A stretch of DNA of 64,000 bases from Streptomyces sp. RPT161. GTDB taxonomy: Bacteria > Actinomycetota > Actinomycetes > Streptomycetales > Streptomycetaceae. The DNA is taken from NCBI RefSeq assembly GCF_027533845.1, contig NZ_JAPZVN010000002.1, positions 186,001 to 250,000 of the forward strand, read 5' to 3'. Numbering within the stretch: the stretch's first letter is position 1; the number at the start of each line of letters is the position of its first letter. This document shows, piece by piece, positions 53,609-62,326 of the stretch. The translations under genes were made by a program, and so were the position numbers. Under the pieces are notes generated by a model. It was not told where the DNA came from and ran no database searches. It saw only the letters and a list, made by a program, of their open reading frames with translations.

Positions 53609-54502
53609 TCAGCTCCTGGTCACCCCGGCGTAGCCGAGCCGGGCCAGTCGCGCCTGCCCCTGTGCGCTGGGGTGGAACCAGTCCCAGGTACTCAACTCGC
53701 CCGTGCCGAAGGCGTATTGGAAGACCGCGCCGCCGTCGTACCGGCACAGCGGGTACCGTCCGCACACCTCGCCCAGCGCGCTGTTGTACGCCACCACCCT
53801 GTCCCGTACCGCCGCGCGTCGGGCCGTGGCGTCGGGACCGGTGTTGACGGCGTCGGCCAGCATCGACGGGCAGATGCCCAGCTTCCATATCTCCCTGCCC
53901 ACCGGGTTCTGCCGCTCGACGGACCACAGCCGGAGCAGGTCGGGAACGCTGGAGACGTAGACCTCGGTCTTCGGCGAGGTGCGGCGCAGCGCCTCCATCG
54001 CCGCGGTGAACTGGTCCCGGAATTCGGCGACCGGCGTCATCCCGTCCATCGAGCGGGCGCAGGCGTCGTTGGCACCCATCAGCACCGTCACCAACTGGGG
54101 CCGCTGCCGCGCCGCCTGGGCCATCTGGTCGCGCAGCTCGGCCATTCGCGCACCGGTCCGCGCGAAGTTCCAGGAACCGCCCACGCGGGAGCCCCGCAGC
54201 CTTCCGGCCAGGCTGTCCACATCGGAGCGGGTGCCGGTCACCCAGGACACCTCGGGGCAGTCGGCCAGCAGGGAACAGGCGTCGAAGCCACGGGTGATGG
54301 AGTCGCCGAGTGCGGCCACCGACTCGGGGTGCGGGTTCCACGCGGGGGGCGGGTGCCCTGGCGGACTGCCGGGCGCGTGCGGCGGTCCCGAGCTGCCCGT
54401 TGCGCAGCCGGTGAGCAGCAGGACAGCGGCGGCGAGGACGGCCGTGACACCGCGTCCGGCCCACCGTCCGCGTGTCCTGCCGCGACCTTGGGCCTCTCGC
54501 AT
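53609..54502 (-). CDS. SGNH/GDSL-family hydrolase lipoprotein
   Basis: This 297-residue secreted esterase/lipase-like protein has a signal peptide with an arginine-rich n-region and lipobox LLTGC near residue 32. The SGNH blocks follow: ALGDSITRGF (Ser, block I), a Gly block near FARTGARMAE, LMGANDACAR (Asn, block III) and WDWFHPSAQG (Asp and His, block V). The ATG at 54502 is favoured by GAGAGGACAACG just upstream. Six cysteines in the mature part suggest disulfides, as in Streptomyces lipase of this family. The substrate is unknown. Confidence 0.9.
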   Translation of the reverse strand: MREAQGRGRTRGRWAGRGVTAVLAAAVLLLTGCATGSSGPPHAPGSPPGHPPPAWNPHPESVAALGDSITRGFDACSLLADCPEVSWVTGTRSDVDSLAGRLRGSRVGGSWNFARTGARMAELRDQMAQAARQRPQLVTVLMGANDACARSMDGMTPVAEFRDQFTAAMEALRRTSPKTEVYVSSVPDLLRLWSVERQNPVGREIWKLGICPSMLADAVNTGPDATARRAAVRDRVVAYNSALGEVCGRYPLCRYDGGAVFQYAFGTGELSTWDWFHPSAQGQARLARLGYAGVTRS

Positions 54503-54665
54503 CGTTGTCCTCTCGGATGACCGGGTGATATCTGTCTGAGCCCGACGGTACGTCACCCTCGAAAGGACAGTGCACGGTAGCTTTTCCCTGACGGTTCTAC
54601 CGGGCCGAAGTCGGCTCGGTGGCGAAGAGGTGGTCGACAGAGGTTTGGGTGCGAACGATCAGTTC

Positions 54666-54695
54666 TTGTCCCGTTTGCTAAAAATGGTGCAGAAT
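54666..54695 (+). promoter_or_regulatory. Candidate promoter of the DUF3145 gene
   Basis: TTGTCC (54666-54671) and CAGAAT (54690-54695) are separated by 18 bases in an AT-richer stretch 87 bases upstream of the GTG at 54782. They fit a principal-sigma promoter loosely. Confidence 0.4.
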
Positions 54696-54781
54696 GTCTG
54701 GTGCTGTCGCTATTGCGGAGCCACTGGATCGGGCGTGAGGCCGCTGGGGAAGGCGAACCTCGTCCCACACTGGAGGTCCCG

Positions 54782-55276
54782 GTGACGACACGTGGAGTTC
54801 TTTACGTGCACTCCGCACCCCGCGCGCTGTGCCCGCACGTTGAATGGGCTGTCGCGGGCGTGCTCGGTGTGCGCGTCAGCCTTGACTGGATCCGTCAGCC
54901 CGCCGCGCCCGGCACCTGGCGCGCCGAGTTCTCCTGGCATGGCGACCCCGGTACGGCGTCGAAGCTCGCCTCGGCGCTGCGGGGTTGGCATCTGCTGCGC
55001 TTCGAGGTGACCGCGGAACCCTGTGCCACCGCCGAGGGCGAGCGGTACAGCAGCACGCCGGAGCTCGGCATCTTCCACGCCGTGACCGGAATGCACGGCG
55101 ACATCCTCATCCCGGAGGACCGGCTGCGCGCCGCACTGGCCAGGTCGATGCGGGGCGAGGCGGACCTGGAGGGCGAGGTCGCCAGGCTGCTCGGCAAGCC
55201 GTGGGACGACGAGTTGGAGCCGTTCCGGTACGCGGGCGAGGGCGCGCCGGTGCGCTGGTTGCACCAGGTGGTCTAA
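54782..55276 (+). CDS. DUF3145 protein, actinobacterial conserved
   Basis: This 164-residue protein matches DUF3145: VTTRGVLYVHSAPRALCPHVEW (two pieces), GTWRAEFSWHGDPGTASKLASAL, a central TPELGIFHAVTGMHGD and the end EPFRYAGEGAPVRWLHQVV. The family is confined to actinobacteria and its function is unknown. In streptomycetes it lies near the fatty-acid synthase genes, as here. GTG at 54782 has GGAGGT 5 bases upstream. Confidence 0.9.
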   Translation: MTTRGVLYVHSAPRALCPHVEWAVAGVLGVRVSLDWIRQPAAPGTWRAEFSWHGDPGTASKLASALRGWHLLRFEVTAEPCATAEGERYSSTPELGIFHAVTGMHGDILIPEDRLRAALARSMRGEADLEGEVARLLGKPWDDELEPFRYAGEGAPVRWLHQVV

Positions 55277-55330
55277 CCACCGGGCTATGCCGTTGACCAC
55301 GCACCGGCTCCAAGCCGTAGCGTGCTCAGC

Positions 55331-56206
55331 ATGGCTGACACGATTTCAGTAGCGGTACTGGGTACCGGCACGATGGGCGCGCCGATGGCGCGCAACCTGC
55401 TCAGGGCCGGTCACACCGTACGGGTGTGGAACCGCACCCGCTCGCGCGCGGAGCCGCTCGCCGCGGACGGCGCCTATGTGGCCGACGATCCGGCCGACGC
55501 GGTGCGGGGGGTGGACGCCGTCCTGACCATCCTGCTGGACGGCCCCAGCGTCCTCGCCGCGATGCGGGAGGCCGCGCCCGAGCTTCGGCGCGGCGCGGTC
55601 TGGTTGCAGTCGAGCACCGTGGGGCCCGCGGCGCTGGCGCCGCTGGCCGAACTGGCGGCGGAGCACGGGGTGTACTTCGTGGACTCCCCGGTACTGGGCA
55701 CCAAGGCCCCTGCCGAGCAGGGCCAGTTGCAGGTGCTGGCGGCCGGGCCGCAGGCGGCCAGGCCCGTCGCCGACCAGGTCTTCGACGCGATCGGCAGCCG
55801 TACGCTCTGGCTCGGCGAGGACGGCGCCGAGGGGGCGGCCAGCAAGCTCAAGCTGGTCTTCAACAACTGGGTGCTCACCGTGATCAACGGCACCGCGGAG
55901 ACGCTGGCGCTCGCCAAGGGCCTTGGAGTCGACCCCCAGCGCTTCCTGGACGCACTGGAGGGCACCCTGCTGGACTCGGGCTACCTCCGGATGAAGGCCA
56001 AGGCCATCCTGAACGAGGACTACACGCCCAGCTTCACCGTCTCGGCGGCCATAAAGGACGCCCGGCTGATCACGGAGGCCGCCGAACAGGCCGGTGTACG
56101 GCTGGACTTGGCGCCCGCCGGAGTCGAGCGCCTGCGCCGCGCGGAGGCGCAGGGACACGGCGGCAAGGACGGCGCGGCGTCATACCTGGCGAGCTTCGAG
56201 GGCTAG
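55331..56206 (+). CDS. NAD(P)-dependent beta-hydroxyacid dehydrogenase family protein
   Basis: This 291-residue protein has the Rossmann motif VLGTGTMGAPMARNL (residues 9-23), NRTRSRAEPLA for cofactor choice, substrate loop DSPVLGTKAPAEQGQL and the catalytic lysine in SKLKLVFNNW. It belongs to the 3-hydroxyisobutyrate/6-phosphogluconate dehydrogenase superfamily, close to imine-reductase and glyoxylate-reductase branches. Start ATG at 55331 has no strong ribosome site, and the upstream gene ends 54 bases before. The substrate is not known. Confidence 0.9.
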   Translation: MADTISVAVLGTGTMGAPMARNLLRAGHTVRVWNRTRSRAEPLAADGAYVADDPADAVRGVDAVLTILLDGPSVLAAMREAAPELRRGAVWLQSSTVGPAALAPLAELAAEHGVYFVDSPVLGTKAPAEQGQLQVLAAGPQAARPVADQVFDAIGSRTLWLGEDGAEGAASKLKLVFNNWVLTVINGTAETLALAKGLGVDPQRFLDALEGTLLDSGYLRMKAKAILNEDYTPSFTVSAAIKDARLITEAAEQAGVRLDLAPAGVERLRRAEAQGHGGKDGAASYLASFEG

Positions 56207-56240
56207 CCGGGGCTGAGGGCACTGGAGGAGAAATCTCTCC

Positions 56241-56861
56241 CTACGCCAGCAGGCGGTCGAGAGCGCGCCTCGTACGGGCGGGGGCGCGCCGATCGCCGAA
56301 GAGTTGGATGGCTTGGTTCAAACCCATGTAGAGCCCGATGAGTTCGAAGGCGAGCTGCCGCGGGTCGGTGTCCCGTGGCAACTCGCCCGCTCGTACCGCG
56401 ATCCGTAGGTCCACCACCAGGCGCCGCCGCCACATGCTGAACAGCCGGGCGATCGCCTCCCGTACCGGCCCCTCGCGGCCGTCGAACTCCACCGCCACCG
56501 TGGTGAACAGACAGCCGCCGGGGAACACCGCCCGCTCCCGCTCCAGATAGGTGATCCACCGCTCGCACACCGCGCGCAGCCGGGTCAGCCCCGGCCTGGC
56601 GTCGGCGGCCGGTTCCCACACCGAGGCGGTGAAGATCGCCGACGCCCTTTCCAGCGCGGCCAGTTGCAGCGCCTCCTTGCTGCCGAAGTGACCGAGCAGC
56701 CCGGACTTGCTGATGCCGAGGTCAGCGGCGAGCCGCCCGATGGTCAGCCCTTCCAGCCCCTCCAACGAGGCGAGCGCGACGCTGCGCTCCACGATCCGGT
56801 CCCGCGTTCTACGGGCTTCGGCGAAGGAATTGCGCGGGCTCATGCCCCTCATGGTATCCAC
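56241..56861 (-). CDS. TetR-family transcriptional regulator
   Basis: This regulator of up to 206 residues has the HTH near residues 25-60 (LTIGRLAADLGISKSGLLGHFGSK, described as a region) and a helical ligand domain with FPGGCLFTTVAVEFDG. ATGs at 56861 and 56843 are both possible. It is divergent from a stand-alone KAS III gene. A CCGATCGATCGG palindrome sits inside the spacer of that gene's promoter, so this protein most likely represses the KAS III gene and itself. The likely inducer is an acyl-CoA or acyl-ACP, by analogy. Confidence 0.92.
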   Translation of the reverse strand: MDTMRGMSPRNSFAEARRTRDRIVERSVALASLEGLEGLTIGRLAADLGISKSGLLGHFGSKEALQLAALERASAIFTASVWEPAADARPGLTRLRAVCERWITYLERERAVFPGGCLFTTVAVEFDGREGPVREAIARLFSMWRRRLVVDLRIAVRAGELPRDTDPRQLAFELIGLYMGLNQAIQLFGDRRAPARTRRALDRLLA

Positions 56862-56869
56862 CGCGGCAT

Positions 56870-56898
56870 TTAACTTCCGATCGATCGGTCGCTATAGT
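56870..56898 (+). promoter_or_regulatory. Promoter of the stand-alone KAS III gene with embedded TetR operator
   Basis: TTAACT (56870-56875) and TATAGT (56893-56898) are spaced by exactly 17 bases, a good principal-sigma promoter. The spacer holds the 12-base palindrome CCGATCGATCGG (56877-56888), so bound TetR would block the polymerase. The GTG start lies 37 bases downstream of the -10. Confidence 0.8.
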
Positions 56899-56934
56899 CT
56901 GCGCAAACGATCACCGAAGCAGGGGGTAGACAAC

Positions 56935-57876
56935 GTGACCGGAACCCGTATCGCCGCACTGGGCCACTACCAGCCCTCCCGCGTCCTCACCAACCACGAC
57001 CTGGCGAAGATGGTCGACACCAGCGACGAGTGGATCCGCCAGCGCACCGGCATCGTGACGCGGCACATCGCGGATGAGGAGTCGGTCACCGACCTCGCAA
57101 CGGCGGCCGGAGGCAAGGCCCTGGCCGCGGCAGGGCTGCGGCCCGACGAGATCGGCCTGGTCACCGTCGCCACCTGTAGCGCGATCGACCGCTGCCCGAG
57201 CATCGCCGCCCAGGTCGCGGGCCGCCTCGAAGTGCCGGGTGCGGTGGCGTTCGACCTCAACAACGGCTGCGCTGGCTTCGGCACGGCGCTGGCCACCGCC
57301 GACCACTCGGTACGGGCGGGCGCGGCCCGGCACGCCCTGGTGATCGGGGCCGAGAAGATGTCCGACGTCACGGACTGGACGGATCGCGGCACCTGCGTGC
57401 TGCTCGGCGACGGCGCCGGGGCAGCGGTGGTCAGTCGTGCCGACCGCGACGGCATCGGACCGGTCGTCTGGGGATCCGACCCGAGCCGTCGGGACGCGGT
57501 CCGCCTGGACGGCGAGTGGCAGCCGCGGTTCCGGCAGCAGGGCCAGACCGTCTTCCGCTGGGCCACCACCGAGCTGGCGCCACTCGCCCAGGAGGCGTGT
57601 CGCCGGGCTGGCTTCAGCCCGGCGGACCTGGTGGGCGTGGTCACCCACCAGGCCAACCTGCGCATCATCGAGGCCGTGGTACGGCAACTGGGCTTGCGGG
57701 ACGAGGCGGTCGTCGCCCGCGACGTGGTGGAGTCCGGCAACACCTCAGCGGCGTCCGTGCCGTTGGCGCTCTCGAAGCTCGTAGAGCGCGGGGAGATCAC
57801 CTCGGGTGGCCCCGTCCTCCTGCTCGCCTTCGGCGGCGGGCTGTCCTGGACGGCCCAGGTCGTCATGTGCCCTTGA
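56935..57876 (+). CDS. Beta-ketoacyl-ACP synthase III homologue (stand-alone)
   Basis: This 313-residue KAS III is 30% or so different in look from the operon FabH at 61267. The catalytic triad is present: Cys112 in NNGCAGFG, His in VTHQANLRI and Asn in ESGNTSAAS. The active-site entry TSDEWIRQRTGI is conserved. KAS III starts fatty-acid chains by joining an acyl-CoA to malonyl-ACP; paralogues often accept other starters or serve polyketides. AGGGGG precedes GTG 56935. It is controlled by the divergent TetR protein and lies just outside the FAS operon. Confidence 0.9.
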   Translation: MTGTRIAALGHYQPSRVLTNHDLAKMVDTSDEWIRQRTGIVTRHIADEESVTDLATAAGGKALAAAGLRPDEIGLVTVATCSAIDRCPSIAAQVAGRLEVPGAVAFDLNNGCAGFGTALATADHSVRAGAARHALVIGAEKMSDVTDWTDRGTCVLLGDGAGAAVVSRADRDGIGPVVWGSDPSRRDAVRLDGEWQPRFRQQGQTVFRWATTELAPLAQEACRRAGFSPADLVGVVTHQANLRIIEAVVRQLGLRDEAVVARDVVESGNTSAASVPLALSKLVERGEITSGGPVLLLAFGGGLSWTAQVVMCP

Positions 57877-58132
57877 CGCCTTTCGGCGTTGGCCGTTCGG
57901 GGTACGGCCGGTTCGGCACCGCCGGACCACGCCGTTGTGGCCGCCCGCCGTCCGCGCCGGACTCTGCTACCGGCCGTGGTCGTTGGCTCGCCGACGCGGC
58001 GGCGTCTTCGTGCCAGCCGCCGCGACGGCGATAACCGCCACAGCGGAGAGCGGCGGCGCCGAAGGCGCCTCAGCTGGTGGCGGGAGCCGTGGCTTGGAGG
58101 CGTCGACGTCGCCTGAGAGCCCGGCGGCAGCG

Positions 58133-59527
58133 CTAGAGCGGGATGTTGCCGTGCGCTCCCCGGCGGGCCGGTGCCTCGTGGATGGCCCGCGCGATCGCGG
58201 AGCGGGTGGTGTCGGGGGAGACCACCTCGTCCACGACGCCGAGTTCCATCGCCTTGGGAAGGCCGCCCGCCACGATCTCGTGCTCCGCGGCCAGTTCGAG
58301 CTCGATCTGTTCCTTCAGCTCGTCGGGGACCTGGGCGAGCCGTCGCCGGTGCAGGATCCGCACCGCCGCCAGCGCGCCCATCACCGCGACCTGGGCCTGC
58401 GGCCAGGCCAGCACCCTGGTCGCGCCGAGGGCACGGGCGTTCATCGCGATGTACGCGCCCCCGTACGCCTTGCGGGTGACCAGGGTGACCCGCGGCACCA
58501 CGCTCTCCCCGAACGCGTGCAGCAGCTTCGCACCACGGCGCACCACGCCGTCCCACTCCTGGCCGACGCCCGGCAGATAGCCGGGCACGTCCACCAGCAC
58601 CACCAGCGGCACCCCGAACGCGTCACACATCCGCACGAAGCGCGCCGCCTTCTCCGCGGACAGCGAGTCCAGGCAACCGCCGAGCCGCAGCGGGTTGTTG
58701 GCGACCACACCGACCGCCTTGCCGCCCAGCCGGCCCAGTGAGGTGACGATGTTCGGCGCCCACTTCGGGTGCAGTTCGGTTCCGGGGGAGTCCAACACCC
58801 CGTCCACCAGCGGCCGTACGTCATAGGCGCGCCGCGCGGACTCCGGCAGCAGCCCGCCCAGCTCCCGGTCCTCGACCTGGTCGAGCCGCAACTCGCTCGG
58901 GCTGCCCAGGAGTTCGGCCAGCCAGCGGGCCCTGTCCAGCGCGTCCCGCTCGGAGTCGGCGAGCACATGCACCACGCCGGAGCGGCGGCCGTGCGGCTCC
59001 GGGCCGCCGAGCCGCGCCATGTCGACGCTCTCCCCGGTGACCGTACGCACCACCTCGGGGCCGGTGACGAAGATCCGGCCGTCCGGCCCCAGGACCACCA
59101 CATCGGTCAGCGCGGGTCCGTACGCCGCGCCGCCGGCCGCCGGGCCCAGTACCACCGAGATCTGCGGAACCCGACCGGAGGCCAGGATCATCGCGTGGAA
59201 GACCCGCCCGACCGCGTCCAGCGAGCCGACGCCCTCCTGGAGCCGGGCGCCGCCCGAGTGGTAGATCCCGATGATCGGGCAGTTCTCGGCCACCGCCCGG
59301 TCATAGGCGCGAACCACATGGTCACAGCCCTCGGCGCCCATGGCACCGCCCTGCACGGTCGGGTCGGAGGCGAACGCCACCGCCTTCATCCCGTTGATCG
59401 TGCCGATCGCGGTGAGCATGCCCGACTCGTCGTAGGCCGAGACCTCCTGGTAGCCCTCCGGATCCAGCAGGGCCCGCAGACGCAGCCGCGGATTACGCGG
59501 ATCACTGTCGCGGGCCTCGCTGGCCAT
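58133..59527 (-). CDS. Acyl-CoA carboxylase beta subunit (carboxyltransferase)
   Basis: This 464-residue carboxyltransferase has the acetyl/propionyl-CoA carboxylase beta fold. The N-terminal half has GCDHVVRAYDRAVAENCPIIG (two pieces), YHSGGARLQEGVGSL and GPAAGGAAYGPALTD. The C-terminal half has LGRLGGKAVGVVANNPL, VDVPGYLPG and RKAYGGAYIAMNARALGA (two pieces). It transfers CO2 from biotin to acyl-CoA, giving malonyl-CoA for the adjoining FAS. It is the last gene of the fab operon, 69 bases after fabF. No biotin carboxylase or BCCP gene is nearby. Confidence 0.93.
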   Translation of the reverse strand: MASEARDSDPRNPRLRLRALLDPEGYQEVSAYDESGMLTAIGTINGMKAVAFASDPTVQGGAMGAEGCDHVVRAYDRAVAENCPIIGIYHSGGARLQEGVGSLDAVGRVFHAMILASGRVPQISVVLGPAAGGAAYGPALTDVVVLGPDGRIFVTGPEVVRTVTGESVDMARLGGPEPHGRRSGVVHVLADSERDALDRARWLAELLGSPSELRLDQVEDRELGGLLPESARRAYDVRPLVDGVLDSPGTELHPKWAPNIVTSLGRLGGKAVGVVANNPLRLGGCLDSLSAEKAARFVRMCDAFGVPLVVLVDVPGYLPGVGQEWDGVVRRGAKLLHAFGESVVPRVTLVTRKAYGGAYIAMNARALGATRVLAWPQAQVAVMGALAAVRILHRRRLAQVPDELKEQIELELAAEHEIVAGGLPKAMELGVVDEVVSPDTTRSAIARAIHEAPARRGAHGNIPL

Positions 59528-59596
59528 CCGTTGGCCTCCTCGGGTCAGGGCGCGGGCGGACCTGGCGTCGCCGCCGGGGCCGCCCGGCCCTGCCGA

Positions 59597-60859
59597 TCAG
59601 CTCTTGCGGAACGCCAGGACGACGTTGAGACCGCCGAAGCCGAACGAGTCATTGAGCGCGGCGATGCTGCCCTCCGGCAGGGCCCGCGGCTCAGCGCGCA
59701 CGATGTCCGCGTCGACCTCGGGGTCGAGGTTGTCCACATTGATCGTCGGCGGAGCCAGACGGTTGTGCAACGCGAGAACGGTGGCCACCGTCTCCACACC
59801 GCCCGCACCACCGAGCAGATGGCCGGTCATCGACTTGGTGGCGGAGACCGCCATGTGGTCGACGTCGTCGCCGAAGACGGAACGCAGCGCCCGAAGCTCG
59901 CCGACGTCACCCAGCGGCGTCGAGGTGGCGTGCGCGTTGACGTGCACGATCTCCGCGGGCTTCAGGTCGGAGTTGTCCAGCAGGTTGCCGAACGCGTCGG
60001 CGATGCCGCGGCCGGTGGGCTCCGGCTGCGCGATGTGGTGGGCGTCGGCCGAGATGCCCTGGCCGATCGCCTCGCAGTACACCCGGGCACCGCGCCTGGC
60101 GGCGTGCTCGGCGGACTCCAGGACGACGATGCCCGAGCCCTCGCCCAGCACGAAGCCGTCGCGGGCCACGTCGTAGGGGCGGGAGGCGCCCTGCGGGTCG
60201 TCGTTGTTCTTCGACATCGCCATCATGTTGGCGAACGCGGCGATCGGCAGCGGGTGAACCGCCGCCTCCGTGCCGCCCGCCACGACCACGTCGGCGCGGC
60301 CGGTGCGGATCATCTCGATGGCGTAGCCGATCGCCTCGGCGCCCGAGGCACAGGCGCTGACCGGGGTGTGGGTACCGGCACGGGCGTTCAGCTCGATGCT
60401 GACGTTGGCCGACGGGCTGTTCGGCATCAGCATCGGCACGGTGTGCGGGGACACCTTGCGGAAGCCCTGCTCACGCAGGATGTCGTACTGGCCGAGCAGG
60501 GTCGTGACGCCGCCGATGCCGGAGGCCACCACGGTGCCCAGGCGGTCCGGGTCGACGGCGGAGTCGTCACCGGCCTTGCCGGTGAAGCCGGCGTCCGCCC
60601 ATGCCTCACGCGCCGCGATCAGTGCGAACTGCGCGGAACGGTCCAGCCTGCGGGCGAGCGGCCGGGGCAGGATCTCAGCGGGCTCCACGGCGATCTCCGC
60701 CGCGATGCGGACCGGAAGGTCAGCGGCCCACTCCTGCTTCAGGGGCGCCACGCCGGAGCGTCCGGCGAGCAGCGCCTCCCAGGTCGATGCGCTGTCGCCA
60801 CCCAAGGGTGTGGTTGCGCCGATACCGGTGACGACCACGGTGCGATTGGTCGGGTTCAC
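59597..60859 (-). CDS. fabF: Beta-ketoacyl-ACP synthase II (FabF)
   Basis: This 420-residue elongating condensing enzyme carries the Cys-His-His triad: Cys in VSACASGAEA, His in VNAHATSTPLGD and His in SMTGHLLGGAG. It joins malonyl-ACP to the growing acyl chain. The GTG at 60859 (VNPTNRTVVVTGIG) is preferred, as family members begin there; a GTG 18 bases earlier is possible. It follows acpP by 85 bases in the fab operon. Confidence 0.96.
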   Translation of the reverse strand: MNPTNRTVVVTGIGATTPLGGDSASTWEALLAGRSGVAPLKQEWAADLPVRIAAEIAVEPAEILPRPLARRLDRSAQFALIAAREAWADAGFTGKAGDDSAVDPDRLGTVVASGIGGVTTLLGQYDILREQGFRKVSPHTVPMLMPNSPSANVSIELNARAGTHTPVSACASGAEAIGYAIEMIRTGRADVVVAGGTEAAVHPLPIAAFANMMAMSKNNDDPQGASRPYDVARDGFVLGEGSGIVVLESAEHAARRGARVYCEAIGQGISADAHHIAQPEPTGRGIADAFGNLLDNSDLKPAEIVHVNAHATSTPLGDVGELRALRSVFGDDVDHMAVSATKSMTGHLLGGAGGVETVATVLALHNRLAPPTINVDNLDPEVDADIVRAEPRALPEGSIAALNDSFGFGGLNVVLAFRKS

Positions 60860-60944
60860 TGGAATTCTTGTCTCCACGTATCGAGGGTGAAGGCAACGCG
60901 GGCGCCACTCCGGGGTGGCGACAGACGCGTCAACCTGCGGTCAA

Positions 60945-61193
60945 TCAGGCCTGGTGGTCCAGGATGTACTTGGCGGCGTCGCCGACCGTCTTGAGGTTCT
61001 TCACGTCGTCGTCCGGGATCTTGACGTCGAAGCGCTCCTCGGCCGCGACGACGACCTCGACCATGGACAGCGAGTCGACGTCCAGGTCGTCGGTGAAGGA
61101 CTTGTCCAGCTGCACGTCCTCGACCGGGATACCGGCGATCTCGTTGACGATCTCGGCGAGACCTTCGACGATCTCTTCCTGAGTGGCGGCCAT
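60945..61193 (-). CDS. acpP: Acyl carrier protein
   Basis: This 82-residue acidic four-helix protein is activated by phosphopantetheine on Ser41 in DVDSLSMVE. It carries acyl chains between FAS enzymes. GAAGGAGC lies 8 bases before the ATG. It lies between fabH and fabF, the usual streptomycete order. Confidence 0.97.
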   Translation of the reverse strand: MAATQEEIVEGLAEIVNEIAGIPVEDVQLDKSFTDDLDVDSLSMVEVVVAAEERFDVKIPDDDVKNLKTVGDAAKYILDHQA

Positions 61194-61266
61194 CTGCGGC
61201 GCTCCTTCGATTTTCTACGGTGGTGATGACACGGGCTCGCGGAGTGCGAGACCGCGGGGATCTTGC

Positions 61267-62277
61267 CTAGGGGAGGGTAACGACAGCGGCTGCGTACACG
61301 AGACCCGCCCCGAACCCGATGACGAGTGCGGTGTCGCCGCTCTTGGCCTGGCCGGTCGCCAACAGCCGCTCCATGGCGAGCGGGATGGAGGCCGACGAGG
61401 TGTTGCCGGTGGTCTCGATGTCGCGGGCGACCGCGACGTGCTCCGGCAGCTTGAGTGCCTTGATCATCGAGTCGATGATCCGCATGTTGGCCTGGTGCGG
61501 GATGAACGCGTCCAGCTCATCCGCGGTGATACCGGCGGCGTCCAGCGCCTCCTGGGCGACCTTGGCCATCTCGTAGACCGCCCAGCGGAAGACCGCCTGG
61601 CCCTCCTGGGTGATCGCCGGGAAGCGGATGTCCTCCGGGCTGGCGGCCCGGTAGACGTCCCACGGCAGGGTCTGCTTGATGGTCTCGGCCTTGTCGCCCT
61701 CCGAGCCCCAGACCGTCGGGCCGATCGCGGGCACCTCGGACGGGCCCACCACGACCGCGCCCGCGCCGTCGCCGAACAGGAAGGCGGTGGCCCGGTCCTC
61801 CTTGTCGGTGAGGTCACTGAGCCGCTCGACGCCGATGACCAGCACGTACTTCGCCGAGCCCTCGGTCACCATGCCCTTGGCCAGCGTCAGCCCGTAGGTG
61901 AAGCCCGCGCAGCCCGCGGAGATGTCGAACGCCGGGGGCTTGCCCGCGCCGAGCCGGTGCGCGATCTCGGTGGCGATGGCCGGGGTCTGCTTGAAGTGCG
62001 ACACCGTGGCGACCAGCACCGCGTCGACGTCCTCGGCGGTCAGACCGGCGTCCGCTATGGCCTTGCCCGCGGCCTCGATCGACATCTCGGCGACGGTCTC
62101 CTGCGGGTTCGCCCAGTGCCGGGTGGAGATGCCGGAGCGGGTGCGGATCCACTCGTCGGAGGAGTCGATGTACTTGAGGATCTCCTCGTTCGGCACCACG
62201 CGGGTCGGGCGGTAGCCGCCGACGCCGAGGATACGGGCGTACGGCGCGCCCTTGCTCGGCTTGATCTTCGCGGTCAT
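61267..62277 (-). CDS. fabH: Beta-ketoacyl-ACP synthase III (FabH)
   Basis: This 336-residue enzyme starts fatty-acid synthesis from acyl-CoA, often branched-chain starters in streptomycetes. The triad is Cys123 (SAGCAGFTYG), His (IPHQANMRI) and Asn (TTGNTSSAS). The start ATG at 62277 is preceded by GAGGAGCC. It follows fabD by 49 bases in the operon. Confidence 0.96.
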   Translation of the reverse strand: MTAKIKPSKGAPYARILGVGGYRPTRVVPNEEILKYIDSSDEWIRTRSGISTRHWANPQETVAEMSIEAAGKAIADAGLTAEDVDAVLVATVSHFKQTPAIATEIAHRLGAGKPPAFDISAGCAGFTYGLTLAKGMVTEGSAKYVLVIGVERLSDLTDKEDRATAFLFGDGAGAVVVGPSEVPAIGPTVWGSEGDKAETIKQTLPWDVYRAASPEDIRFPAITQEGQAVFRWAVYEMAKVAQEALDAAGITADELDAFIPHQANMRIIDSMIKALKLPEHVAVARDIETTGNTSSASIPLAMERLLATGQAKSGDTALVIGFGAGLVYAAAVVTLP

Positions 62278-62326
62278 GCTGTGGGGCTCCTCATCGGTTG
62301 GCCGATGTCCTGTCGGCTCGTCAGGT

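Noticed and set aside
58769-60994. 741-codon plus-strand frame opposite accD-type gene, fabF and acpP
   Set aside because: It is a shadow of the fab operon with biased, low-complexity composition.
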